This document shows positions 49,439-57,605 of a stretch of DNA of 64,000 nucleotides, in pieces. The notes beneath the pieces were generated by a model. That model was not told the origin of the DNA. It saw nothing but the letters and a program-made list of their open reading frames with translations, and did not search any database. The first letter of the stretch is position 1. The number at the start of each line of letters is the position of its first letter. Origin of the DNA: an uncultured Bacteroidales bacterium (lineage in GTDB: Bacteria; Bacteroidota; Bacteroidia; Bacteroidales; Paludibacteraceae); NCBI GenBank assembly GCA_934692905.1, contig CAKUUM010000001.1:41716-105715 (forward strand), in the 5' to 3' direction. A program made the translations under genes and the position numbers.

Positions 49439-50662
49439 TTACCCTTGCCTGTGGCAGATGATGTGGGTGGCGGTGTGGGCGGCGGGGCGGGAGCCGAGGA
49501 GATGGGAGAGGTGGTGGTAGCGGGTGAGCATGGTATGGCGGTAGTGTTCGTCGGTGAGGAGACGCTGGAGTTCGTGCTCTACGTTGCTGACGGAGAAGCG
49601 TGAGGCAATCAGTTCCTGTATGACCTCCTGCTGCGGGATGATGTTCACCAAGGTGAAGTACTTGGTGCGGAACAATACAGGACGTATCAGCCATTCCAAC
49701 CAGCGGCTGCAGGCAATATAATAGACCGCCGTTTGCGGGCAGCCGAGCAGCGCAGTCTCCAATGTAGCCGTGCCCGAATTGACGACAGCGGCGCGAGCGG
49801 AGGAGACCAAGGTATAGGTGTCGCGCGTCAGTGTCTCGCCGCAGAGATAGGGCGCGTAAAAGGAATCGTCTATCCCAGGTGCGGCAGCCACTACGATACG
49901 GTAATCCGTGCCCGCGACACGGCGGGCTGCCTCCAACATGGTCGGTAGGCAATGGCGTATCTCGGAGGGGCGGGAGCCCGGCAATAAAGCGACGACCTCC
50001 TTTTCCTCTCCTTTTGTGGGGGGTGGGGCTCCCCCTGCCCCCCTCAGAGAGGGGGAATAGTATCGAGATGCCACACGGGTGGGATGGTCTGCTGACAAAT
50101 CTGTTTTTTCGATTTCGTTATTTGTCCTTTCTGCTTGATGAGATTGTTGCCAGGCGCGGATGCAGTCGGCGGTGGGGTTGCCGACGTATTGGCATGAGTA
50201 GCCGTAGCGGGCGTAGAAGGCAGGTTCGAAGGGGAAGATACCCAGTACATCGTCGGCGTATCGGGCTATGCGGTGGACACGCCACGATTTCCATGCCCAG
50301 ACCTTCGGCGGGATATAGTAAACAATACGGGTCGCCGGCAGGTGCTTACGGCAAAAGGCAGCCATGCGCAAATTAAACGACGGGTAGTCTATCAGTATGA
50401 GTACGTCAGGGCGCGTCTCCATAAGGGCGGCACGTGCTATGCGGAAATTACGGCGAATCTTGGGCAGGTTGGCGAGGACCGCCACGACTCCCATATACGC
50501 CATATCGCGATAGTCCACACGTATGTCACAGCCCGCTGCCCGCATCTTGTCGCCACCCAAGCCCACGAAAGACGCATCCTTGTCCTCCATGGACAAAGAA
50601 CGCATCAGGTTGGCGGCGTGCAGGTCGCCGGACGCTTCGCCAGCTATGACAAAATACTTCAT
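49439..50662 (-). CDS. lpxB: Lipid-A-disaccharide synthase
   Basis: Joins UDP-2,3-diacylglucosamine and lipid X to form the lipid A disaccharide. 407 residues with VIAGEASGDLHAANLM (5-20), YYIPPKVWAWKSWR, YVGNPTADCI, VVALLPGSRPSEIRHCLP and NSGTATLETALLGCPQTAVY. Between WQQ (about 173) and VVALLPGS (about 223) there are about 40 residues more than in relatives, encoded by a palindromic repeat (SLRGAGGAPPPTKGEE) and adjoining sequence. The insert lies at the linker between the two Rossmann halves, which may explain why it is tolerated. Confidence 0.94.
   Translation of the reverse strand: MKYFVIAGEASGDLHAANLMRSLSMEDKDASFVGLGGDKMRAAGCDIRVDYRDMAYMGVVAVLANLPKIRRNFRIARAALMETRPDVLILIDYPSFNLRMAAFCRKHLPATRIVYYIPPKVWAWKSWRVHRIARYADDVLGIFPFEPAFYARYGYSCQYVGNPTADCIRAWQQSHQAERTNNEIEKTDLSADHPTRVASRYYSPSLRGAGGAPPPTKGEEKEVVALLPGSRPSEIRHCLPTMLEAARRVAGTDYRIVVAAAPGIDDSFYAPYLCGETLTRDTYTLVSSARAAVVNSGTATLETALLGCPQTAVYYIACSRWLEWLIRPVLFRTKYFTLVNIIPQQEVIQELIASRFSVSNVEHELQRLLTDEHYRHTMLTRYHHLSHLLGSRPAAHTATHIICHRQG
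50017..50056. repeat. Palindromic GC-rich repeat, in frame inside lpxB
   Basis: GGGTGGGGCTCCCCCTGCCC continues CCCTCAGAGAGGGGGA; same unit as in ribF and murE. Reading frame preserved. Confidence 0.75.
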
Positions 50663-50667
50663 ATATC

Positions 50668-50945
50668 TACGTTAATGACCGTGTGACAGGTTCTCCGTTA
50701 ATCTCCGTGAATTAACCGTTAATTTGCGGCATGAGTTCTCCATTAAAGTTCGTTAAAAACAAATGAACATATAATTACCATGTAATTAACCATTAATTTC
50801 CACTAAATGACTATGTGATAGAACATTAATTACCATATAATTAACCATTAATTCGTAGTATAGCACTATCGCGTGGGACAGGGTTGGCTGTCTTGTGATG
50901 ACGACGCGGGACGCGTCGTCTCCACAATGCATAACCATGTCTCTT
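50668..50945. repeat. TAATTAACCAT-family repeats and GACGACGCG palindrome
   Basis: 50770-50857 shows units TAATTACCATG, TAATTAACCAT, TAATTTCCACT, AAATGACTATG, TGATAGAACAT, TAATTACCATA, TAATTAACCAT: a 55-bp period of five 11-bp units, as at 52030-52150. 50900-50920 is the perfect palindrome GACGACGCG-GGA-CGCGTCGTC. No gene in this stretch. Confidence 0.8.
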
Positions 50946-50962
50946 GACTATATATACAACAT

Positions 50963-51256
50963 CTACAGCAGGGTGGCGACGCAGGCAAGGATGTAGGGTA
51001 AGGCACCGAGAAGGACCCCTTTGCTAAGACGCCACGTGTCGGTGGTGTAGAAGACAAAGATAAGTGCCAAATCGGGAAAGACACACACCTGCAAGAGTCG
51101 GTTCCAGATACTGCCCATGACCTTGAAGTCAAAGACGGAGAATGTGTACCACAAGTTGAAATGGTCGATATAGGCAGCACCAAATGCCGCCGGCAGTATG
51201 AGACCTATAAGGACTCCTATCCAGTATCTATCAAATCTGCTCGTGGTCGGTTCTGT
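50963..51256 (-). CDS. Small membrane protein between surE and lpxB, start unclear
   Basis: The open frame encodes up to 97 residues with two or three membrane segments: RYWIGVLIGLILPAAFGAAY, RLLQVCVFPDLALIFVFYTT and GVLLGALPYILACVATLL. Small membrane proteins are common between surE and lpxB in Bacteroidales. The frame opens at a stop at 51257-51259 inside surE and has no ATG. The first listed start is TTG at 51154, but that would cut off the first membrane segment, so a non-canonical start, coupling with surE, or an upstream frameshift is likely. The coordinates are the whole open frame. Confidence 0.55.
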   Translation of the reverse strand, partial: TEPTTSRFDRYWIGVLIGLILPAAFGAAYIDHFNLWYTFSVFDFKVMGSIWNRLLQVCVFPDLALIFVFYTTDTWRLSKGVLLGALPYILACVATLL

Positions 51257-51989
51257 CTATGGTACAAGGTTGAATGCTGATGTATCCGTGCGCGAGCGCC
51301 CACTCGTCGGTGTCCTCTGCGTCAGGCTCGTGGTTGACGAAAGTGCCGACCAGCCAGTAGTATTTGTCGCCATACTCGTCGATGCGCTCCTCCATCTCGC
51401 GCTCCCAGTGCCCCATCGCCTGACGTGCCCAGCGCACGCCCTGTATCTCGCCCATGGGGGCATTGACATTGTAGCAGACGCCATAAGGCATGGGTTCCTG
51501 CGTGAGGTTGCGGGCAATCTCGATGATATACGGTTCGAAGTGCGAGAAATCGGGTTCGGGTCCGTGTTCGCAGAGCGAGAATCCGATGGCGGGTATGCCG
51601 TGTTCCGCGGCGACAAAGCACGCCCCCATGGTGCCCGAGTAGATGACATTGACGGCGGCGTTGGAACCGTGGTTGATGCCGCTCGCAACAAGGTCGATGC
51701 GCTTGTCATCGCCCTCGAAGAGGACGTTGAGTGCGAGTTTGATGCAGTCGCTGGGGGTACCGTTGGTGGTATAGACGCTCACGCTGCGCTGCCAGTCCTC
51801 CTCGCCCCAGCGGTCGTTGACCAACGGTCGGAGGTAGAGGTGCTGCTGCACCGAGATGGCGTTGCCCTTGCCGCTCTGCGGGTCTTCGGGCGCCAAGACG
51901 GTGACGTGCCCGAGTTGCGTCATAAGGCGCACCAAGGTGACAATGCCCTTGCTGCCCCAGCCGTCGTCGTTGGTCACGAGTATCTCCAT
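51231..51989 (-). CDS. surE: 5'-nucleotidase SurE
   Basis: Metal-dependent nucleoside monophosphate phosphatase. 252 residues with the metal-binding N-terminus MEILVTNDDGWGSKGI, the VSVYTTNGTPSDCIKLAL segment and VASGINHGSNAAVNVIYSGTMGACF. The 3' end overlaps the open frame of the membrane protein downstream. Location upstream of lpxB is the usual order in Bacteroidales. Confidence 0.95.
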   Translation of the reverse strand: MEILVTNDDGWGSKGIVTLVRLMTQLGHVTVLAPEDPQSGKGNAISVQQHLYLRPLVNDRWGEEDWQRSVSVYTTNGTPSDCIKLALNVLFEGDDKRIDLVASGINHGSNAAVNVIYSGTMGACFVAAEHGIPAIGFSLCEHGPEPDFSHFEPYIIEIARNLTQEPMPYGVCYNVNAPMGEIQGVRWARQAMGHWEREMEERIDEYGDKYYWLVGTFVNHEPDAEDTDEWALAHGYISIQPCTIDRTDHEQI

Positions 51990-52004
51990 AAATCAAAACA
52001 TAAT

Positions 52005-52436
52005 TATCCGCAAAGGGATGATAAACATATAATTTCCGCTCAATGGCAGCGGGATAAAACATTAATTACCGTGTAATTAACCATTAATTTTCACTCAATG
52101 GCAGTGGAATAAAACATTAATTACCATGTAATTAACCATTAATTGCAAAGCCCTCCATGCTATCTGTGAAATCTCCATTAATGCCCATTAAAGAATCATT
52201 AAAAAGGTGATGACAATTCTCCGTTAATTGCCGTTAATTAACCGTTAATCCATTGAGGGGCACCACCGAAAACCTGTGAAATTCTCCATGCAGCCCATTA
52301 AAGAACCATTAAAACCTCATCGGATGCCTATTGCGGATGTATAATGGATGTTAATATATTCATCGCGGCGGGGGTGCGGAAAGGGAGTGTAAGGGTTGTC
52401 TATCCCTTGCGTATCCCTTGCTGTTTGACACGAGGG
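52005..52436. repeat. 55-bp tandem repeat of 11-bp units, then GCAAGGGATA array
   Basis: 52030-52150 divides without remainder into 11-bp units: TAATTTCCGCT, CAATGGCAGCG, GGATAAAACAT, TAATTACCGTG, TAATTAACCAT, then a second 55-bp copy with point differences, and a partial third. 52150-52340 continues with degenerate CCATTAAAG and CGTTAATT units. 52394-52436 is a minus-strand GCAAGGGATA array with header CTCGTGTCAAACA. No gene in these 430 bp. Confidence 0.85.
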
Positions 52437-52458
52437 GGACGGGAGACTATCTGGGCGA

Positions 52459-53832
52459 TTAGCCGTTAATAGTTTTTATCACTTTCTGCGCTAAGGCGTC
52501 CGCCTCCTCCATGGTAGCCGCCTCGGAATAGACGCGGATGATGGGTTCGGTGTTGCTCTTGCGGAGATGCACCCAGCCGTCGGCGAAGTCAATCTTGACA
52601 CCGTCGCGGTCGTTGAGACGCTCGTTGCGGAAGACCTCCTTGGCGTGCGCGAGGACGGCATCGACGTTGATGTCGGGAGTGAGTTCGATACGGTTCTTGG
52701 AGATGCAGTAGTTGGGGAACGTTGCCCGCAGTTCGCTGACCTTGCAACCCTTCTGTGCCAGACTGCTGAGGAAGAGGGCGATGCCCACAAGTGCATCGCG
52801 TCCGTAGTGGCTGGCGGGATAGATGACACCTCCGTTGCCTTCGCCACCGATGACCGCGTGGGTGCGCTTCATCTCGGTGGTGACGTTGACTTCGCCTACC
52901 GCGCTGGCGGAATACTCGCCGCCGTGCAGACGGGTGACATCGCTCAGGGCGCGGGTGGAGGACATGTTGCTGACGGTGTTGCCCGGGGTGTGGCTGAGGA
53001 CGTAGTCCGCCACGCTGACGAGGGTGTACTCCTCGCCAAACATCTCGCCGTTCTCGCAGATGATTGCCAGACGGTCCACGTCAGGGTCCACAACGAAACC
53101 GACATCCGCCTTGCCTTCGCGCATGAGGTCGCTGATTTGGGTCAGGTTCTGGGGTATGGGTTCGGGGTTATGGGCGAAGTGCCCGGTCGGCTCGCAGTTG
53201 AGGCGGATGATGTTCTTGACACCGAGTGCCTCGAGGATGGCCGGTATTGCCAGTCCGCCGACGGAGTTGACACAGTCGATGGCTACCGTGTAGTTGCGCG
53301 CCTCGATGGCGGCTTTGTCCACGAGTTGGAGCCCCATGACATTCTGAATATGGTAGGGGAGGTAGTCCTTGCGGGTGATGTGCCCGAGGTCGTCCACCTC
53401 GGCGAAAGTGAAATCCTCACGCTCGGCGATGGAGAGCACCTCTTTGCCTTCGCGGTCGGTGAGGAACTCGCCATGCTCGTTGAGCAGTTTGAGGGCGTTC
53501 CACTGCTTGGGGTTGTGGCTGGCGGTGAGTATGATACCGCCCGCTGCGTGCTCGCCGATGACCGCCAGTTCGGTGGTGGGGGTGGTGGCGAGACCTATAT
53601 TGGTGACGTTGTAGCCCATGCCGATGAGCGTGCCGGTGACGAGGAGGTCCACCATCTCGCCGGAGAGACGTGCGTCACGCCCCACGACGATGGTGCGGTT
53701 GTCGGGCAGCATGCGGCGGCGCTGGGTGGCGTAGGCTGCTGTGAACCGGACGATGTTGACGGGGTCAAGCCCCTCTCCTACGGGTCCGCCGATGGTGCCG
53801 CGGATGCCCGAGATACTTTTTACTAATGACAT
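52459..53832 (-). CDS. glmM: Phosphoglucosamine mutase
   Basis: Converts glucosamine-6-phosphate to glucosamine-1-phosphate for peptidoglycan and lipopolysaccharide. 457 residues; SGIRGTIGG at the N-terminus, phosphoserine loop ILTASHNPKQWNAL (about 101-114), Mg-binding DPDVDRLA (about 246-253), sugar-binding GGEGNGGVI and phosphate-binding KSNTEPIIRVY. Similar Bacteroidetes enzymes are sometimes annotated as phosphomannomutase; the substrate preference is inferred. Last gene of the rfbA-led operon. Confidence 0.9.
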   Translation of the reverse strand: MSLVKSISGIRGTIGGPVGEGLDPVNIVRFTAAYATQRRRMLPDNRTIVVGRDARLSGEMVDLLVTGTLIGMGYNVTNIGLATTPTTELAVIGEHAAGGIILTASHNPKQWNALKLLNEHGEFLTDREGKEVLSIAEREDFTFAEVDDLGHITRKDYLPYHIQNVMGLQLVDKAAIEARNYTVAIDCVNSVGGLAIPAILEALGVKNIIRLNCEPTGHFAHNPEPIPQNLTQISDLMREGKADVGFVVDPDVDRLAIICENGEMFGEEYTLVSVADYVLSHTPGNTVSNMSSTRALSDVTRLHGGEYSASAVGEVNVTTEMKRTHAVIGGEGNGGVIYPASHYGRDALVGIALFLSSLAQKGCKVSELRATFPNYCISKNRIELTPDINVDAVLAHAKEVFRNERLNDRDGVKIDFADGWVHLRKSNTEPIIRVYSEAATMEEADALAQKVIKTING

Positions 53833-53878
53833 ATTTTTAGAGGTTAGAGGTTAGACGTTAGGGGTTAGAGAGCAGGGA
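53833..53878 (-). repeat. 7-bp unit spacer upstream of glmM
   Basis: Plus strand reads GAGGTTA, GAGGTTA, GACGTTA, GGGGTTA, GAGAGCA: heptads, 42 bp between glmM and the DUF4827 gene. Confidence 0.7.
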
Positions 53879-54415
53879 TTAGTACCGCTTTATCTGGATT
53901 TTCATGTCGTAGCCGTAGGGGATGACGCTGCTGTTCTCGGTGTCGAAGCCAAGTTTGCTGGGGCAGATGATTTTGCACTGCGCGCCCGAATGTTTCATGT
54001 ACTTGACGGCGACCTGCCAGCCTGTGCAGGCGTTGTTGTCAGAGGTCCAGTACTTGAACTGGACGGGATAGGCGGAGTCGTCGGTGGTCCACATCCGCAA
54101 GGTGTCGGCGTACGCCTCAAGGGTGTAGCGCGTATAGCGGAGGTTGATGAGGTCGTTGGTCTCGACCTCCGCCGTGGCGGTGTCGCCCGCGGTGACGAGG
54201 TGGAAATAGAAGTTGTCGTAGTCGGGTACCTTCCAATAGACCTTCTCGCCCCACTGCTCGGGCTCTGTGTCCACGATGGTCAGCCCTTGGCGGGTGATGA
54301 AGTTGCTGATGAGCGTCTCCTCCTCCTTGAGTTGGTTGGAGTAGGACGTGCTGTCGTTGCACGCCGTGAGTGCCGCGATGGCTAACAAGCTTATGATGAG
54401 ATGTTTAGCAGTCAT
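53879..54415 (-). CDS. DUF4827 lipoprotein
   Basis: 178 residues. Lipobox LTAC (signal MTAKHLIISLLAIAALTAC, Cys19). The mature protein contains EEETLISNFITRQGLTIV and an FKBP-like pattern (VETNDLINLRYTRYTLEAY, GWQVAVKYMKHSGAQCKIICPS) ending with PYGYDMKIQIKRY. DUF4827 is a Bacteroidetes family adjacent to glmM in many genomes; the fold suggests relation to FKBP prolyl isomerases without a proven activity. The start codon abuts the stop of the FKBP-like gene. Confidence 0.85.
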   Translation of the reverse strand: MTAKHLIISLLAIAALTACNDSTSYSNQLKEEETLISNFITRQGLTIVDTEPEQWGEKVYWKVPDYDNFYFHLVTAGDTATAEVETNDLINLRYTRYTLEAYADTLRMWTTDDSAYPVQFKYWTSDNNACTGWQVAVKYMKHSGAQCKIICPSKLGFDTENSSVIPYGYDMKIQIKRY

Positions 54416-55006
54416 TTATGGTTGGGTGGTTAGGATAATTCGGAGGTTGGTGTAGGGCTTGATGAGCGCGGTGCCCTCGATGCCGTAGGCGGTGTACCAC
54501 GGGGCGATGATGGTCATCTGCTCGCCCATGCACATCTGCGTGAGGGAACGGTTGATGGCGGTCGGCAGGTCGCCCGAGCCGATGGTGAAGAGGTCCTGCA
54601 CATCGGCGATGGTCTTGCCGTCTAACTCACTCATTACGAGGTGGATAGTCAGTTGTTGCCCCGTGCGCAGGGTGTCGCCGGTGGTGCGCAGGGTCTTGGC
54701 ATACCAGAAGCCAAAATCGTCGAGCGTGTAGCGGAGACTGTCGGCACCCACCGCCTGCTGGCAGGCACGGTCGGCAGCGTCTGCCATGTGCATGTTGAAC
54801 CGCATCTGCGCCATCATCGCGGAGTCCGGCTCCTGCTTGTCGTGGAGATGGCGGACGGGCTGGGGCTGCTTGGCGCAACCTGCCCACAGGAGAATGAGCA
54901 ACAGGCAGACCACTCCCTGCGGTTTCCCAGACCTTTCCCTGACCTTATATATATATGGGCGGCATTTGTATGCCCAATTTTGCAGCCGCAACATGCAATT
55001 CTTCAC
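54416..55006 (-). CDS. FKBP-type peptidyl-prolyl isomerase-like lipoprotein
   Basis: Up to 196 residues. The core shows TLDDFGFWYAKTLRTTGDTLRTGQQL, FTIGSGDLPTAINRSLTQM and the FKBP-like end GEQMTIIAPWYTAYGIEGTALI, resembling periplasmic or outer-membrane FKBP lipoproteins such as GldI. The lipobox is LLLILLWAGC (Cys44 with the start used). The 30-residue stretch before the hydrophobic segment is unusually long and is encoded by 11-bp units (54908-54951), so the true start may lie nearer the hydrophobic segment, for example a GTG in GVVCLLL. Third from the end of the rfbA operon. Confidence 0.8.
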   Translation of the reverse strand: MKNCMLRLQNWAYKCRPYIYKVRERSGKPQGVVCLLLILLWAGCAKQPQPVRHLHDKQEPDSAMMAQMRFNMHMADAADRACQQAVGADSLRYTLDDFGFWYAKTLRTTGDTLRTGQQLTIHLVMSELDGKTIADVQDLFTIGSGDLPTAINRSLTQMCMGEQMTIIAPWYTAYGIEGTALIKPYTNLRIILTTQP

Positions 55007-55030
55007 TCTTAATTCTTCATTTTTAATTGG

Positions 55031-55915
55031 CTACTTCGCCTTGTTCGCGAGATGAATGAGGTACTGCCCGTAGGAGGTCTTGCTCAGTTCCTCGCCGAGG
55101 TGGCGCAGTTGGTCGCTGTCAATCCAGCCGTTGCGCCACGCAATCTCCTCAATGCAACTGACATAGAAGCCCTGCCGGTTCTGGATGGTGGCAATGAAGT
55201 TGCCCGCGTCGAGGAGACTGTCGCAGTTGCCCGTGTCGAGCCATGCGAAGCCGCGCCCGAACAACTTGACTTGCAGCGTGCCCTCGGTCAGATACACCTT
55301 GTTGAGGTCAGTTATCTCGTACTCGCCGCGTGCGCTGGGCTGCAGCAGAGCCGCCTTGTCGCATACCGTGGCGTCGTAGAAATAGAGTCCCGGAATGGCG
55401 TAGTTGCTCTTCGGGTGCTTGGGCTTCTCCTCCAGCGAGAGGACCTTGCCGTCCTTGTCGAACTCCGCCACGCCGTACGCCGTGGGGTCCTGCACCTCGT
55501 AGCCGAAGATACATGCGCCCCGTTTGCCGCCCGATACCAGTTCCACCGCCTCGCGGAGCATCTTGCCGAAATGCTGCCCGTAGAACAGGTTGTCGCCCAA
55601 TATCAGACAGCCGGGCTCGCCGTTGAGGAACTCCTTGCCAAGCACAAAAGCCTGCGCCAGGCCGTTGGGGACCTCCTGTATCTTGTAATCAAAATGCATG
55701 CCAATTCTGCTGCCGTCGCCCAATAATTCGCGGAACATCGGCAGATCGCGCGGCGTGGAGATGATGAGCACTTCGCGAATCCCCGCCAACATGAGCGTGG
55801 ACAACGGATAGTAAATCATGGGTTTGTCGTACACCGGCATGATTTGCTTGCTGATGGATTTGCTCAGCGGATACAAACGTGTTGCGCTACCGCCTGCCAA
55901 GATAATTCCTTTCAT
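55031..55915 (-). CDS. rfbA: Glucose-1-phosphate thymidylyltransferase
   Basis: First step of dTDP-L-rhamnose synthesis. 294 residues with GIILAGGSATRLYPLSKSIS (3-22), MPVYDKPMIYYPLS, GDNLFYGQHF, EEKPKHPKSNYAIPGLYFYD and GRGFAWLDTGNCDSLLDA. The usual partners rfbB, rfbC and rfbD are not next to it; instead it leads an operon with two lipoprotein genes and glmM, another sugar-phosphate enzyme. Confidence 0.97.
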   Translation of the reverse strand: MKGIILAGGSATRLYPLSKSISKQIMPVYDKPMIYYPLSTLMLAGIREVLIISTPRDLPMFRELLGDGSRIGMHFDYKIQEVPNGLAQAFVLGKEFLNGEPGCLILGDNLFYGQHFGKMLREAVELVSGGKRGACIFGYEVQDPTAYGVAEFDKDGKVLSLEEKPKHPKSNYAIPGLYFYDATVCDKAALLQPSARGEYEITDLNKVYLTEGTLQVKLFGRGFAWLDTGNCDSLLDAGNFIATIQNRQGFYVSCIEEIAWRNGWIDSDQLRHLGEELSKTSYGQYLIHLANKAK

Positions 55916-55952
55916 GTATTAGTCAATTTATAGTTGATATTCATTCAGGGCG

Positions 55953-55984
55953 CAAAGATAGTATTTTTTTTCGGGAAATACAAA
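55953..55984 (-). promoter_or_regulatory. Promoter of the rfbA operon
   Basis: Minus strand TTTG (55984-55981), 20 bp, TATCTTTG (55960-55953). Confidence 0.8.
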
Positions 55985-56018
55985 TCGGGGTACAAATATA
56001 GTCCCCATATCGTCCCTA

Positions 56019-56108
56019 CAAGGTCGGCAGAATCACATACTAATAACATACTAATCACATACTAACCACATACTAATCACATACACTTACCCCGACAAAT
56101 ACACGAGA
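56019..56108 (-). repeat. TATGTGATTAG element, copy 4 (upstream of rfbA)
   Basis: Minus strand header CTCGTGTATTTGTCGGGGTA, five 11-bp TATGTGATTAG-type units, footer CTGCCGACCTTGTAGGG. It ends about 35 bp before the rfbA -33 box. Next to it at 56112-56152 are AATGCGC heptads. Confidence 0.85.
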
Positions 56109-56225
56109 AACAATGCGCAATTCGCAATGCGTAATGCGCAATGGGCGATGAACAACCGGCAACACAAAAAGAGAACCGCTTGAAGATGTCAAGCAGTTCC
56201 CTTTATGGAATCTATATCCGTGTAT

Positions 56226-57605
56226 TTATCTGCGTGTGGAACGCGAGGAGGAACCTCCTCCGCCGGAGCGGGAGCCACCGGAATAGGAGCCGCCCGAAGA
56301 GCGCATGCCACTGCCCGATGATGAGGAACGCATGGTGCTTCCCGACGAGCGGGAGGGGCTGCTGTATGAGCCTGCACTGCTGCTGTTGTAGGAACGCGAC
56401 GAACTGCTGTTGTACGAGCGCGAGGGCGTTGCCGAGGTGCTACTCGAAGAGCGTGAAGGTGTGCTCTGGTAGGAGGAGCGGGTGGTCGTCGTAGATGTGG
56501 TGCGTGTAGCCGAAGTGCCTGATGATGAGCGCGTTGGGGCGGCTACGCTACTGCGAGAGGTAGCGGTACCTGCCGTGCGCGAAGAGGCTGTAGCAGCCGT
56601 ACGCGAAGGCGTGGAAGCCGTGCGGGTAGTAACAGAGGCACTACTGTTGCTGCGCGAAGGCGATGAGGCTGTACTGCGCGAAGAAGCCGATGTACTGCGG
56701 GTGGAAGCGGCACTGCTTGTGCGGATATTGCTGCTGCCGAAGGAGCGCGATGCGGCACCCTGTGCAGATGCATTGCGGGTAGTTGCGCCCGCTACGGCAC
56801 TGCGTGAGGAAGCCCCCTGTGCGGCAACCGAGCGCGTGGAGGCACGATGTTCCGCTTCGAAAGCACGGGCGTTGGTAGCCCCACGAGCGGCATTGCGCGT
56901 AGAGAACGAGCGTTCCGGGTGACGTGCAGCATAGTCGGAGCGGCTAACAGGCTCATACATAGGACGATAGTGGTCGTGCGGGTGGTGTCCCGTGCGATAG
57001 GAGCAGATGGGGTGCCAGTGGTGATGCCAATAGCAGTGGTCCCAATATATATAAGGTGCGACGCAGTAGTAGGGGTGCCACCAGCCGGGCCAGTAGTCCC
57101 AGTAGTAAGGCGAGTACCAGCACACCCAGTCGGGGCCCCAGAACCAATCGTAGATGTAGGGGCGATAGACATAGACGGGCTCGATGATATAGTTGGTGCC
57201 ATAGATGTACTCATCGCCGATGACCTGCACGGTAACGCTCTGTGTCTCAGGGTCTTTCTCCACAAAAATGGAGGCTACGTCCTGATAGACGTCCTTTGCC
57301 AGCACCGCCTGAATGACCACGAGGTGGCGGCTGCCGTCAGCGGTCTCAATGACACGCAGGTAGTCCACCTGCCCGTCGCCGTTGAGGTCGAGGTTGGAGA
57401 AGGCAGAGTCGGGGTTGTTGAGCATCTGTTCGAACTGTTCGAGGTCTTTGGCTTGCCCGAACAGCGTTGCCACCGTCTTCAAGTCGAGGTTTTCTGATAT
57501 ATCCGTGGAAGTAGCGGTGACCGTGACGGTCTCATCGGCGCGCCCCCAGAGGGTGGAGAGCAAAAGCCCGATGGATAAAAGGAACATTCTCGTTTTCATA
57601 CTCAT
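56226..57605 (-). CDS. Secreted Ser/Arg-rich protein with EF-hand-like and aromatic-rich segments
   Basis: 459 residues in four parts: signal peptide (1-23); a folded region with a calcium-binding-like loop LDLNGDGQVDYLRVIE (about 72-87); an aromatic segment (about 145-215) dense in Tyr, Trp, His and Pro (YDWFWGPDW, YYWDYWPGWWHPYY, YWHHHWHP); and a low-complexity tail (about 225-459) of Ser, Arg, Thr, Ala and finally Gly. The tail is strongly basic. No enzymatic family is recognised; similar architectures occur as hypothetical exported proteins in Bacteroidetes. The ATG overlaps the ribBA stop as ATGA, so expression is coupled to ribBA. Confidence 0.8.
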   Translation of the reverse strand: MSMKTRMFLLSIGLLLSTLWGRADETVTVTATSTDISENLDLKTVATLFGQAKDLEQFEQMLNNPDSAFSNLDLNGDGQVDYLRVIETADGSRHLVVIQAVLAKDVYQDVASIFVEKDPETQSVTVQVIGDEYIYGTNYIIEPVYVYRPYIYDWFWGPDWVCWYSPYYWDYWPGWWHPYYCVAPYIYWDHCYWHHHWHPICSYRTGHHPHDHYRPMYEPVSRSDYAARHPERSFSTRNAARGATNARAFEAEHRASTRSVAAQGASSRSAVAGATTRNASAQGAASRSFGSSNIRTSSAASTRSTSASSRSTASSPSRSNSSASVTTRTASTPSRTAATASSRTAGTATSRSSVAAPTRSSSGTSATRTTSTTTTRSSYQSTPSRSSSSTSATPSRSYNSSSSRSYNSSSAGSYSSPSRSSGSTMRSSSSGSGMRSSGGSYSGGSRSGGGGSSSRSTRR

